Below, piece after piece: positions 56,335 through 64,000 of a DNA stretch of 64,000 nt. Position numbers and translations under genes: made by a program. The notes under the pieces are model-generated. The model did no database searches. It worked only from the letters and a program-made list of their open reading frames with translations, and was not told the DNA's origin. This DNA is from JAGPUQ01 sp963708735 (GTDB taxonomy: Bacteria > Pseudomonadota > Gammaproteobacteria > Pseudomonadales > Porticoccaceae), in contig CAVPTW010000018.1 in assembly GCA_963708735.1 (NCBI GenBank), positions 3,508 to 67,507 of the forward strand, written 5' to 3'. Within the stretch, counting starts at the first letter, position 1; every line of letters begins with the position of its first letter.

Positions 56335-59300
56335 ATGCCCGAAAAAGAAGCCACCGCCCGCATCAAGATCAACCGGCTGCTGGAAGCGGCCGGCTGGCGG
56401 TTCTTCGCTGACGGCGCGCTGCCGGCCAATATCAGGCTTGAGCCCGGCGTCGCGCTCAAATCCCACGATCTCGACGCGCTGGGCAACGACTTCGATAAAA
56501 CGAGCAAGGGCTTCGTCGATTTCCTGCTGCTGGATGCCAAGGGCTTTCCGCTGCTGGTGCTGGAGGCCAAGGCCGAAACCAAAAATCCGCTGGCCGGCAA
56601 GGAGCAGGCGCGCAAATACGCCCGCGCGCAGAACTGCCGCTTCGTCATCCTTTCCAACGGCAACCTGCATTACTTCTGGGATCTGGAGCGCGGCAATCCC
56701 CATGTCATCACCGCCTTTCCCACCCCGGAGTCGGTGGTCGGCTACCAGAAGGTCACGCCCAACCCGGCGCGGCTGACGGACGAAAAAGTCGCTGACGACT
56801 ACATCGTCCTCACGCAGCGCCCGACTTACGCTCTTGATGCCGGCTGGAAGAGCGCGGCTGAGCGCCCGGCCTACATCCAGGCCAACAAGCTGCGTTTCCT
56901 GCGGCCCTACCAGCTCCAGGCCATCCATGCCCTGCAACGGGCGGTCGGCGAGGGCAGGGACCGCTTCCTGTTCGAGATGGCCACCGGCACCGGCAAGACG
57001 CTCACCGCCGCCGCCATCATCAAGCTGTACCTGCGCTCCGGCAACGCCCGGCGGGTGTTGTTTCTGGTCGATCGCCTCGAACTCGAAGACCAGGCCAAAA
57101 AGGCCTTTGCGGGCCTGTTGTCTGCCGACTTCCAGACCGTCATCTACAAGGAAAACCGCGACGACTGGCGCCGCGCCGAGATCGTCGTCACCACTGTGCA
57201 GTCGCTGCTGTTCAACAACAAATACCAGCGCCTGTTCTCGCCCACCGATTTCGATCTGGTGATCTCGGACGAGGCGCACCGCTCCATCGGCGGCAACGCC
57301 CGCGCCGTGTTCGATTACTTCGTCGGCGACAAGCTGGGGCTCACCGCCACGCCGCGCGACTACCTGCGCCGCTTCGACAGCGCCAAACCGGGCAGCCGCG
57401 ATCCGCGCGAGGCCGAACGCCGCCTGCTGCTGGACACCTACCGCACCTTCGGCTGCGAATCCGGCCAGCCGACCTTCCGCTACTCGCTGCTCGATGGCGT
57501 GAAGGACGGCTATCTGATCAACCCCACCGTGGTGGACGCCCGTACCGACGTCACCACCGAACTGCTTTCGGAAGAGGGCTTCGTCGTCACCGTCACCGAC
57601 GACACCGGCGAGGACCAGCAAGAGGCCTTCAAGCAGCGCGAGTTCGAGAAGCGCTTTTTCTCGGATGCCACCAACCAGCTTTTCTGCAAGACCTTTCTGG
57701 AACACGCCCTGCGCGACCCGGTCAGCGGGGAGGTCGGCAAGTCCATCGTGTTTGCCGTCAGCCAGCACCACGCCGCCAAGCTGGCGCAGATCCTCAACCA
57801 GATGGCCGACCGGATGTTCCCCGGCAAGTACCAGTCCGACTTCGCCGTGCAGGTCACGTCGCAGATTCAGGACGCCCAGCAGTTCACCATCAACTTTGCC
57901 AACAACAACCTGCTCGGCGCCGGCAATTTCATCTCCGCCTACAAGACCAGCAAGGCGCGGGTGTGCGTCACCGTGGGCATGATGACCACCGGCTACGACT
58001 GCACGGACATCCTGAACCTGGGCCTGCTGCGGCCGATCTTCTCGCCGACGGATTTCATCCAGATCAAGGGTCGTGGCACCCGCAAGCACGACTTTCGCGA
58101 GCAACTGTTCGACGACGCCCTCAAGGCCGGCGTCACCCGGCCCGAGAAAACCGCCTTCAAGCTGTTCGACTTTTTTGCCAACTGCGAATACTTCGAGACC
58201 GAGTTCAATTACGACGAAGTGCTGAAGCTGCCGCGTCCCCGCATGCACAGCGCCGACGACGGCCGCGATACCGGCGCGATGGCAGTACGACGGCAACTAC
58301 GAGCACCTGGGCAGCGACATCCTGGCCGGCATCAAGGAAGAGACCATCGGCCACGACGGCATGAAGATCGACCGCATGTTCTTCGCGCGCTTCGAAGACG
58401 CCGTGCGCGAGAACGCCGACATCGTCGCGGCCGTGGAGGCCGGCCAGTGGGATCACGTCATCGACTACCTGAGCGCCCGGCCTACATCCAGGCCAACAAG
58501 CTGCGCTTCCTGCGGCCCTACCAGCTCCAGGCCATCCATGCCCTGCAACGGGCGGTCGGCGAGGGCAGGGACCGCTTCCTGTTCGAGATGGCCACCGGCA
58601 CCGGCAAGACCCTCACCGCCGCCGCCATCATCAAGCTGTACCTGCGCTCCGGCAACGCCCGGCGGGTGCTGTTTCTGGTCGATCGCCTCGAACTCGAAGA
58701 CCAGGCCAAAAAGGCCTTTGCGGGCCTGTTGTCCGCCGACTTCCAGACCGTCATCTACAAGGAAAACCGCGACGACTGGCGCCGCGCCGAGATCGTCGTC
58801 ACCACCGTGCAGTCGCTGCTGTTCAACAACAAATACCAGCGCCTGTTCTCGCCGACCGACTTCGATCTGGTGATCTCGGACGAGGCGCACCGCTCCATCG
58901 GCGGCAACGCCCGCGCCGTGTTCGATTACTTCGTCGGCGACAAGCTCGGCCTCACCGCCACGCCGCGCGACTACCTGCGCCGTTTCGACAGCGCCAAGCC
59001 GGGCAGCCGCGATCCGCGCGAGGCCGAACGCCGCCTGCTGCTGGACACCTACCGCACCTTCGGCTGCGAATCCGGCCAGCCGACCTTCCGCTACTCGCTG
59101 CTCGATGGCGTGAAGGACGGCTATCTGGTCAACCCCACCGTGGTCGACGCCCGCACCGACGTCACCACCGAGCTGCTTTCGGAAGAGGGCTTCATCGTCA
59201 CGGTCACCGACGACACCGGCGAGGACCAGCAGGAGGCCTTCAAGCAGCGCGAGTTCGAGAAGCGCTTTTTCTCCGACGCCACCAACCAGCTTTTCTGCAA

Positions 59301-60486
59301 GACCTTTCTGGAACACGCCCTGCGCGATCCGGTCAGCGGCGAGATCGGCAAATCCATCGTGTTTGCCGTCAGCCAGCACCACGCCGCCAAGCTGGCGCAG
59401 ATCCTCAACCAGATGGCCGACCGGATGTTCCCCGGCAAGTACCAGTCGGACTTCGCCGTGCAGGTCACGTCGCAGATTCAGGACGCCCAGCAGTTCACCA
59501 TCAACTTTGCCAACAACAACCTGCTCGGCGCCGGCAATTTCATCCCCGCCTACAAGACCAGCAAGGCGCGGGTGTGCGTGACCGTGGGCATGATGACCAC
59601 CGGCTACGACTGCACCGACATCCTGAACCTGGGCCTGCTTCGGCCCATCTTCTCGCCCACCGATTTCATCCAGATCAAGGGCCGCGGCACCCGCAAGCAC
59701 GACTTTCGCGAGCAACTGTTCGACGACGCCCTCAAGGCCGGCGTCACCCGGCCCGAGAAAACCGCCTTCAAGCTGTTCGACTTTTTTGCCAACTGCGAAT
59801 ACTTCGAGACCGAGTTCAATTACGACGAAGTGCTGAAGCTGCCGCGTCCCCGCATGCACAGCGCCGACGACGGCCGCGATACCGGCGCGGTGGCGTACGA
59901 CGGCAACTACGAGCACCTGGGCAGCGACATCCTGGCCGGCATCAAGGAAGAGACCATCGGCCACGACGGCATGAAGATCGACCGCATGTTCTTCGCGCGC
60001 TTCGAAGACGCCGTGCGCGAGAACGCCGACATCGTCGCGGCCGTGGAGGCCGGGCACTGGGATCAGGTGATCGACTACGTCAACCGCGAGGTCTTCGACA
60101 AGCCCGAGGAGTTCTACAACCTCGACAAGCTGCGCCGGGCCGCCGCCGTGGATCGCCGCCTGACCCTGCGCGAGATTCTGGAGAAAATCTTCGGCCTGAT
60201 CCCGCGCTTCAAGTCCAGGGACGAGTTGCTGGAGGAGGAATTCGCCAAGTTCGTCGCCGACGCCAAGCCCGGCGAGGCCGCCGCCATGCCGGCCATCAAG
60301 ACCTACTTCAAGGCCTACGTCAGCAGCGGCCAGATCCGCGACATCATCGACCGCAAGGACTTCACCGTTCTGGCCACCCACCCCATGTTCTGCACCCGCG
60401 ACTTCAAGGCGGTGCCGGCCAGGTACCGCGCCCTCATCCCCGATTACGTCAAGGACTACGTTTCGCTCAACCAGTTCGCGCCATGA
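56335..60486 (+). CDS. hsdR: Type I restriction endonuclease R subunit with tandemly duplicated helicase motor
   Basis: The open frame is 1383 codons, against about 800 for EcoEI-type HsdR. Residues 1-174 hold the nuclease (VDFLLL near 62 and LEAKAE near 76, a PD-ExK pattern). Residues 175-711 are helicase copy 1, with ATGTGKT near 216 and DEAH near 312. Residues 712-1248 are copy 2, with full motifs through QIKGRGTRKHD. Residues 1249-1383 are the usual C-terminal coupling domain. In copy 1 an extra base near 58284 shifts the frame, so about 62 residues (650-711) are nonsense before copy 2 resumes in frame. Function of this product is doubtful. A GGAG site precedes ATG 56335. Real duplication versus mixed-strain assembly is undecided. 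Confidence 0.85.
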   Translation: MPEKEATARIKINRLLEAAGWRFFADGALPANIRLEPGVALKSHDLDALGNDFDKTSKGFVDFLLLDAKGFPLLVLEAKAETKNPLAGKEQARKYARAQNCRFVILSNGNLHYFWDLERGNPHVITAFPTPESVVGYQKVTPNPARLTDEKVADDYIVLTQRPTYALDAGWKSAAERPAYIQANKLRFLRPYQLQAIHALQRAVGEGRDRFLFEMATGTGKTLTAAAIIKLYLRSGNARRVLFLVDRLELEDQAKKAFAGLLSADFQTVIYKENRDDWRRAEIVVTTVQSLLFNNKYQRLFSPTDFDLVISDEAHRSIGGNARAVFDYFVGDKLGLTATPRDYLRRFDSAKPGSRDPREAERRLLLDTYRTFGCESGQPTFRYSLLDGVKDGYLINPTVVDARTDVTTELLSEEGFVVTVTDDTGEDQQEAFKQREFEKRFFSDATNQLFCKTFLEHALRDPVSGEVGKSIVFAVSQHHAAKLAQILNQMADRMFPGKYQSDFAVQVTSQIQDAQQFTINFANNNLLGAGNFISAYKTSKARVCVTVGMMTTGYDCTDILNLGLLRPIFSPTDFIQIKGRGTRKHDFREQLFDDALKAGVTRPEKTAFKLFDFFANCEYFETEFNYDEVLKLPRPRMHSADDGRDTGAMAVRRQLRAPGQRHPGRHQGRDHRPRRHEDRPHVLRALRRRRARERRHRRGRGGRPVGSRHRLPERPAYIQANKLRFLRPYQLQAIHALQRAVGEGRDRFLFEMATGTGKTLTAAAIIKLYLRSGNARRVLFLVDRLELEDQAKKAFAGLLSADFQTVIYKENRDDWRRAEIVVTTVQSLLFNNKYQRLFSPTDFDLVISDEAHRSIGGNARAVFDYFVGDKLGLTATPRDYLRRFDSAKPGSRDPREAERRLLLDTYRTFGCESGQPTFRYSLLDGVKDGYLVNPTVVDARTDVTTELLSEEGFIVTVTDDTGEDQQEAFKQREFEKRFFSDATNQLFCKTFLEHALRDPVSGEIGKSIVFAVSQHHAAKLAQILNQMADRMFPGKYQSDFAVQVTSQIQDAQQFTINFANNNLLGAGNFIPAYKTSKARVCVTVGMMTTGYDCTDILNLGLLRPIFSPTDFIQIKGRGTRKHDFREQLFDDALKAGVTRPEKTAFKLFDFFANCEYFETEFNYDEVLKLPRPRMHSADDGRDTGAVAYDGNYEHLGSDILAGIKEETIGHDGMKIDRMFFARFEDAVRENADIVAAVEAGHWDQVIDYVNREVFDKPEEFYNLDKLRRAAAVDRRLTLREILEKIFGLIPRFKSRDELLEEEFAKFVADAKPGEAAAMPAIKTYFKAYVSSGQIRDIIDRKDFTVLATHPMFCTRDFKAVPARYRALIPDYVKDYVSLNQFAP
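56858..60078 (+). repeat. 1.61-kb direct tandem repeat inside hsdR
   Basis: Unit 1 is 56858-58468 and unit 2 is 58469-60078. CTGAGCGCCCGGCC marks the left edge of both. The offset is 1611 bp up to the insertion in unit 1 near 58284 and 1610 bp after it. By eye the units differ at roughly 30 positions, almost all silent. Four amino-acid changes were seen (I/V, V/I, V/I, S/P). The differences cluster in the middle, while the first 130 bases and the stretch before the insertion are identical. Confidence 0.93.
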
Positions 60487-60598
60487 AAATGCGGCGGCCG
60501 GCGACAGGCGAGGGTGCGGCGCAAGAATCGGGGTCGCGCGGCCACGGCATCCGGCGTAGACTGATGTCAACGACATTGATTGAACTTCGGGGGCTGCC

Positions 60599-60820
60599 AT
60601 GAGCCAGATTACCGCCCGGCTGCCGGATGAGCTGGTGGCCGAACTGGACCACGCCGCCAGGCAGCTTCGGCGCACGCGCGCCGAACTGGTCCGCCAGGCC
60701 GTCGAATACTATCTGGACGATTTCGAGGACATTTCCCGCGCCATCGAGGTGCTCAGGGACCCCGCCGATCCGGTGCTCGACTGGGAAAGCGCCAGGCGCG
60801 ACCTGATCGACCAACCGTGA
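60599..60820 (+). CDS. Ribbon-helix-helix antitoxin
   Basis: The product is 73 residues. The N-terminal half, ITARLPDELVAELDHAARQLRRTRAELVRQAVEYYL, is a ribbon-helix-helix DNA-binding domain. The acidic C-terminal part (DFEDISRAIEVLRDP) should wrap the toxin. A GGGGG site precedes ATG 60599. The stop overlaps the toxin GTG start (GTGA), the classic coupled arrangement. It is expected to repress its own promoter in the 112-base gap after hsdR. Confidence 0.9.
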   Translation: MSQITARLPDELVAELDHAARQLRRTRAELVRQAVEYYLDDFEDISRAIEVLRDPADPVLDWESARRDLIDQP

Positions 60821-61071
60821 CCTACCGGGTCCACATCAAGCGCAGCGCCGCCAAGGCGCTGCAAACCATCGCCCGGGACGAGCGCCTTCGCCTGATCGAG
60901 GCCATCGACCGGCTCGCGGACAATCCCGGCGCCGGCAGCGTGCTCAAGGGGGAGTTCTCCGGCCTGCGCCGCCTGCGGGTCGGCAATTACCGCATCGTCT
61001 ACGAAGTGCAGGCGCAGCAACTGGTGGTGCTGGTCGTGCGCATCGGGCACCGCCGCGACATCTACCGCTGA
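60817..61071 (+). CDS. RelE/ParE-family toxin
   Basis: This 84-residue RelE-fold protein contains YRVHIKRSAAKALQTIARDERLRLIEAI near the start. It then has LKGEFSGLRRLRVGNYRIVYEV, with the Arg-rich catalytic strand, and ends VRIGHRRDIYR. RelE toxins cleave mRNA at the ribosome, and ParE relatives poison gyrase. The RRLRVGNYRI pattern favours RelE. It uses a GTG start inside the antitoxin stop. Confidence 0.9.
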   Translation: MTYRVHIKRSAAKALQTIARDERLRLIEAIDRLADNPGAGSVLKGEFSGLRRLRVGNYRIVYEVQAQQLVVLVVRIGHRRDIYR

Positions 61072-61228
61072 ATACCGCCGAAGATCGCAAGCCCTCGGGG
61101 CCTGCGCATTGTTGGAAGCGGTGCGCGCCCAGGCGGCCAGGGAAAGCTTCGTGCGATGATTGCAGGGCGATTCTGACCAGACTAGACTAAGCCAAATCAA
61201 ACCATAGATAGACCTGCCGAGGTGGCCC

Positions 61229-61477
61229 ATGACGACCCTCAACATGCTTGAAGCCAAGACCAACCTGTCCCGCCTGGTGGACGCCATCGAGCGCGGCGCC
61301 GAGCGCGAAATCGTCATCGCCCGCAACGGCAAGCCAGCCGCCCGGCTGGTGCCGATGGCCGACAGCCCGGTTGAGCAGCGCATCGGCGTCGCGCGCGGCC
61401 TGTTCGAGGTGCCGGACGACATCGACACCCACAACGCCGAAGTCGCCGGTCTGTTTATCGGCGGCGCTGCCCGGTGA
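61229..61477 (+). CDS. Phd/YefM-family antitoxin
   Basis: The 82-residue protein opens with the Phd/YefM fold: TTLNMLEAKTNLSRLVDAIERGAEREIVIARNGKPAARLVP. An acidic C-terminal tail that binds toxin follows. A GAGG site lies upstream of ATG 61229. The 157-base gap after the RelE-like gene contains the likely promoter near 61175-61200 (GACCAGACTAGACTAAG). The toxin gene follows after ten bases. Confidence 0.88.
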   Translation: MTTLNMLEAKTNLSRLVDAIERGAEREIVIARNGKPAARLVPMADSPVEQRIGVARGLFEVPDDIDTHNAEVAGLFIGGAAR

Positions 61478-61487
61478 CTGTCGCCTG

Positions 61488-61874
61488 ATGAATCTGCTGC
61501 TGGATACCCACGTCGCGCTGTGGGCCATCGTGGACAGCCCGCGGCTGTCCGATGCGGCGCGGGAGCTGATTCTCGCGCCGCGCGCGGTAGTCTGGATCAG
61601 CGCCGCCACCGTGTGGGAAATCGCCATCAAGCACAGCCTGGCGCGTGGCGACATGCCGGTGTCCGGCAGTGCAGCCATCGGCTACTTCCGCGCCGCCGGC
61701 TACCGCTTTCTGCCTATCGAGCCGGAACACGCCGCCGCAGTGGAAACCCTGCCGCCGCATCATCAGGATCCCTTCGACCGCCTGCTGATCGCCCAGGCCC
61801 AGGTCGAACCCATGCGCCTGCTCAGCCACGACGCCCACCTGGCGCGCTACGGCGAGTTGGTCGTCCCCGTCTGA
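61488..61874 (+). CDS. PIN-domain toxin (VapC-like)
   Basis: The product is 128 residues. The PIN metal site is visible as Asp in LLLDTHVALW near residue 6, Glu in TVWEIAIK near 43 and Asp in HHQDPFDRLLIAQA near 94-97. The protein is a probable site-specific RNase. Start ATG 61488 follows the antitoxin stop closely. Pairing Phd-type antitoxins with PIN toxins is common. Confidence 0.9.
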   Translation: MNLLLDTHVALWAIVDSPRLSDAARELILAPRAVVWISAATVWEIAIKHSLARGDMPVSGSAAIGYFRAAGYRFLPIEPEHAAAVETLPPHHQDPFDRLLIAQAQVEPMRLLSHDAHLARYGELVVPV

Positions 61875-61917
61875 CCACCGCCGAGCATCCATGGCTCGGC
61901 GACACAAGCAGAACCCC

Positions 61918-64000
61918 ATGCTCGACACCGCCACCAAACGCCGCATCGACACCGCCCGCGACATCCTGGTCGGCAAGGTGCCCGACCCCAAGAGCCAGGT
62001 CGAGCAGATCACCATCGCGCTGATCTACAAGTTCATGGACGACATGGACCTTGAGGCCGAGGAGCTGGGCGGCCACCGCAAGTTCTTTGCCGGCGATTTT
62101 GCCCGCTACGGCTGGGCCAGGCTGATGCGCTCAGGTTTAGGCGGCCACGAGACCCTCAACCTCTACGCCGAGGCCATCGCCAGGATGCCGGAGAACCCCG
62201 GCATTCCGCCGCTGTTCCGCGACATCTTCAAGAATGCCTACCTGCCCTATCGCGACCCGGAGACCCTGCGCGCGTTCCTCAAGATCATCGACGAATTCGC
62301 GTACGACCATTCCGAGCGCCTTGGGGATGCCTTCGAATACCTGCTCTCGGTGCTCGGCTCGCAGGGCGACGCCGGGCAGTTCCGCACCCCGCGCCACATC
62401 ATCGATTTCATCGTCGAAGTGCTCGACCCGCAAAAGCACGAGACCGTGCTCGATCCGGCCTGCGGCACCGCCGGCTTTCTGATCTCGGCCTGGAAGCACA
62501 TCCTGAAACAAAACAGCTCCCCTCGCCCGCGGGCGGGAGACGACTGCATGGATGCAGGAGGTAGAGCAATTCCGGGAGCAATTGCCGAGGGGCCGGGGGA
62601 GAGGGCCGGCGACCTGCTCACCCCCGACGAGCGCGGCCGCCTGGCGCGCAACATCAAGGGCTATGACATCTCGCCCGACATGGTGCGCCTGAGTTTGGTG
62701 AACCTGTACCTGCACGGCTTCACCGACCCGCACATCTTCGAGTACGACACGCTCACCAGCCAGGAGCGCTGGAACGAAACCGCCGACGTCATCCTCGCCA
62801 ACCCACCCTTCATGTCGCCCAAGGGCGGCATCCGGCCGCACAACCGCTTCAGCGTGCAGAGCAAGCGCAGCGAGGTGCTGTTCGTGGACTACATGGCCGA
62901 GCACCTGACGCCCAGCGGACGCGCCGGCATCATCGTGCCCGAGGGCATCATCTTCCAGAGCCAGGGCGCCTATACGCAATTGCGCAAAATGCTGGTGGAG
63001 GAGTACCTGATCGCCGTGGTCTCCCTGCCGGCCGGCGTGTTCCAGCCCTATTCCGGCGTCAAGACCTCCATCCTCATCCTCGACAAGTCGCTGGCCCGGA
63101 CCTGCGACTGCATCGCCTTTTTCAAGGTACAGAACGACGGCTTCGGCCTCGGCGCCCAGCGCCGCGCCATCGACAGGAACGACCTGCCCGCCGCCGCCGC
63201 CGCCCTTCACGCCTTCCGTCATTCCCGCGCAAGCGGGAATCCAGGCGACGCAGCCAACCAAACTTTCCGTCATTCCCACGCAAGCGGGAATCCAGCGGAT
63301 TTCGACCCGACCCATTACCCCGACCTGCTGGTGGTGGAGAAGTCCCGCATCGCCGCCAATGGCGACTACAACCTGAGCGGGGAGCGGTATCGGGAGAGTG
63401 AGGAACGCACGCATATCTTCCCCTTGGTGCGGCTCGGCGATATTTGCACCATCAATCCACGCAAGGCGCAGTTGGCTGACCTGCCCCCCCACACAGCCGT
63501 CTCGTTTGTTCCGATGGCGGATGTGAATGAGCATCGCATCGCGTTTCACCCCAGTGAGGAGAAGCTCCTTTCAGAAGTTTCCGCGAGCTACACATACTTC
63601 GAGAACGACGACGTCTTGCTTGCCAAGGTCACGCCTTGTTTTGAGAACGGCAAAGCCGGCATCGCTCGCAACCTGCGCAACGGGATTGGGTTCGGCTCAA
63701 GCGAGTTCTATGTTCTGCGCAGTTGTGGTCAGGTCCTTCCCGAGTGGATCTACTTCTGCGTGATGCATCCTATTTTCCGAGACGAGGCAATCGCCCAAAT
63801 GACTGGAACGGGTGGTCTGCAACGCGTGCCACGCGACTACGTTGAGAATTTTCGAATCCCCCTCCCGCCGCTGGAGGTGCAGAAGGAAATCGTTGCGGAG
63901 ATCGACGGCTACCAGAACGTCATCGCCGGCGCCCGCGCCGTCCTCGACAACTACCGCCCCCACATCCCCATCCACCCCGACTGGCCGATGGGCGTTTTGG
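61918..64000 (+). CDS. hsdM: Type I modification methylase fused to specificity domain (partial at window end)
   Basis: The frame is open from ATG 61918 through the last base, at least 694 residues. Residues about 1-430 are an HsdM N6-adenine methylase with a helical N-terminus, SAM motif LDPACGTAGFL near 178-188 and catalytic NPPF near 294. After EKSRIAANGDYNLSGERYR the frame passes directly into an HsdS-like target recognition region: LVRLGDICTINPRKAQL, then GGLQRVPRDYVENFRIPLPPLEVQKEIVAEI. Two foreign-looking insertions interrupt the methylase, at residues about 200-230 and 433-459. Both are in frame and derive from palindromic repeats. It should pair with the HsdR upstream. Confidence 0.92.
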   Translation, partial: MLDTATKRRIDTARDILVGKVPDPKSQVEQITIALIYKFMDDMDLEAEELGGHRKFFAGDFARYGWARLMRSGLGGHETLNLYAEAIARMPENPGIPPLFRDIFKNAYLPYRDPETLRAFLKIIDEFAYDHSERLGDAFEYLLSVLGSQGDAGQFRTPRHIIDFIVEVLDPQKHETVLDPACGTAGFLISAWKHILKQNSSPRPRAGDDCMDAGGRAIPGAIAEGPGERAGDLLTPDERGRLARNIKGYDISPDMVRLSLVNLYLHGFTDPHIFEYDTLTSQERWNETADVILANPPFMSPKGGIRPHNRFSVQSKRSEVLFVDYMAEHLTPSGRAGIIVPEGIIFQSQGAYTQLRKMLVEEYLIAVVSLPAGVFQPYSGVKTSILILDKSLARTCDCIAFFKVQNDGFGLGAQRRAIDRNDLPAAAAALHAFRHSRASGNPGDAANQTFRHSHASGNPADFDPTHYPDLLVVEKSRIAANGDYNLSGERYRESEERTHIFPLVRLGDICTINPRKAQLADLPPHTAVSFVPMADVNEHRIAFHPSEEKLLSEVSASYTYFENDDVLLAKVTPCFENGKAGIARNLRNGIGFGSSEFYVLRSCGQVLPEWIYFCVMHPIFRDEAIAQMTGTGGLQRVPRDYVENFRIPLPPLEVQKEIVAEIDGYQNVIAGARAVLDNYRPHIPIHPDWPMGVL
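62517..62608. repeat. In-frame palindromic element inside hsdM
   Basis: CCCCTCG at 62519-62525 is inverted at 62586-62592 (CGAGGGG). Nested palindromes lie between them: GCCCGCGGGC at 62525-62534, CTGCAT/ATGCAG at 62544-62557 and GCAATT repeats at 62566-62585. The roughly 30 encoded residues (PRPRAGDDCMDAGGRA and onward) have no counterpart in typical HsdM, which runs straight from the AWKHIL helix to LTPDERGRL. Confidence 0.7.
63214..63295. repeat. Pair of dRS3-like palindromes inside hsdM
   Basis: ATTCCCGCGCAAGCGGGAAT at 63221-63240 and ATTCCCACGCAAGCGGGAAT at 63272-63291 fit the ATTCCC-N8-GGGAAT pattern known as dRS3 in Neisseria and common in other proteobacteria. Conserved flanks (TTCCGTC before, CCAG after) extend each to 31 bases. 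They are 51 bases apart and keep the same frame, encoding FRHSRASGNP and FRHSHASGNP. Confidence 0.9.

Overview
The window looks like a piece of chromosome from a GC-rich gammaproteobacterium. The strongest evidence is the mreBCD-maf-rng-yhdP-nitrilase block divergent from gatCAB, together with lgt-thyA-folA and metK-ahcY-metF-rsmE. All of these are housekeeping layouts familiar from that class. An isolate or genus cannot be named from the sequence alone.

Layout. 1-5.3 kb: a methyl-cycle operon in which an ArsR-type regulator fused to a methyltransferase overlaps metK, followed by ahcY, metF and rsmE. 5.3-11.7 kb: a short-chain dehydrogenase, a decayed membrane-protein tail, a secreted DUF3494/DUF11 protein with an IPTL-CTERM-type sorting tail, a HAD hydrolase, lgt, thyA, folA and a TonB-like protein. 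11.7-17.7 kb: a MITE-like element abutting ilvD, then a class III CoA-transferase, a two-domain VOC protein and a GNAT-nitrilase fusion, all on the minus strand.

18-33.3 kb is different in character. It is gene-sparse and less GC-rich by eye, and it carries small envelope or stress proteins: an OmpA-like protein, DUF3309, a fatty-acid desaturase, a CsbD-like protein, a SYLF protein, an OsmB-like lipoprotein, an lmo0937-type microprotein and a 21-residue microprotein. It also holds a hybrid histidine kinase / response regulator / Crp-Fnr operon, a second Crp-Fnr paralogue, a NatAB-like ABC exporter, a broken cardiolipin-synthase-like gene, an IS5-family transposase remnant and two terminators with no obvious gene in front of them. 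I read it as an accessory envelope-stress island.

33.3-39.3 kb encodes a complete NAD-linked molybdenum formate dehydrogenase (fdsGBA-fdhD-fdsD). It is followed by an exported MsrB, a BKACE-family enzyme and a Nit-type amidase at the end of the mreB-yhdP cluster. 45.8-56.2 kb is core: rng, maf, mreDCB, gatCAB, a PA4642-type protein and a fused enoyl-CoA hydratase/3-hydroxyacyl-CoA dehydrogenase.

56.3-64 kb is a type I restriction-modification locus with two toxin-antitoxin modules between hsdR and hsdM. Its hsdR contains a 1.61-kb tandem duplication of the whole helicase motor. The copies differ by roughly thirty mostly silent substitutions. A one-base insertion in copy 1 makes the repeat offset 1611 bp, a multiple of three, so one reading frame of 1383 codons stays open. 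The modification gene is an M-S fusion that runs off the window end and carries three palindromic elements inserted in frame. This locus and the stress island are the parts most worth a second look.
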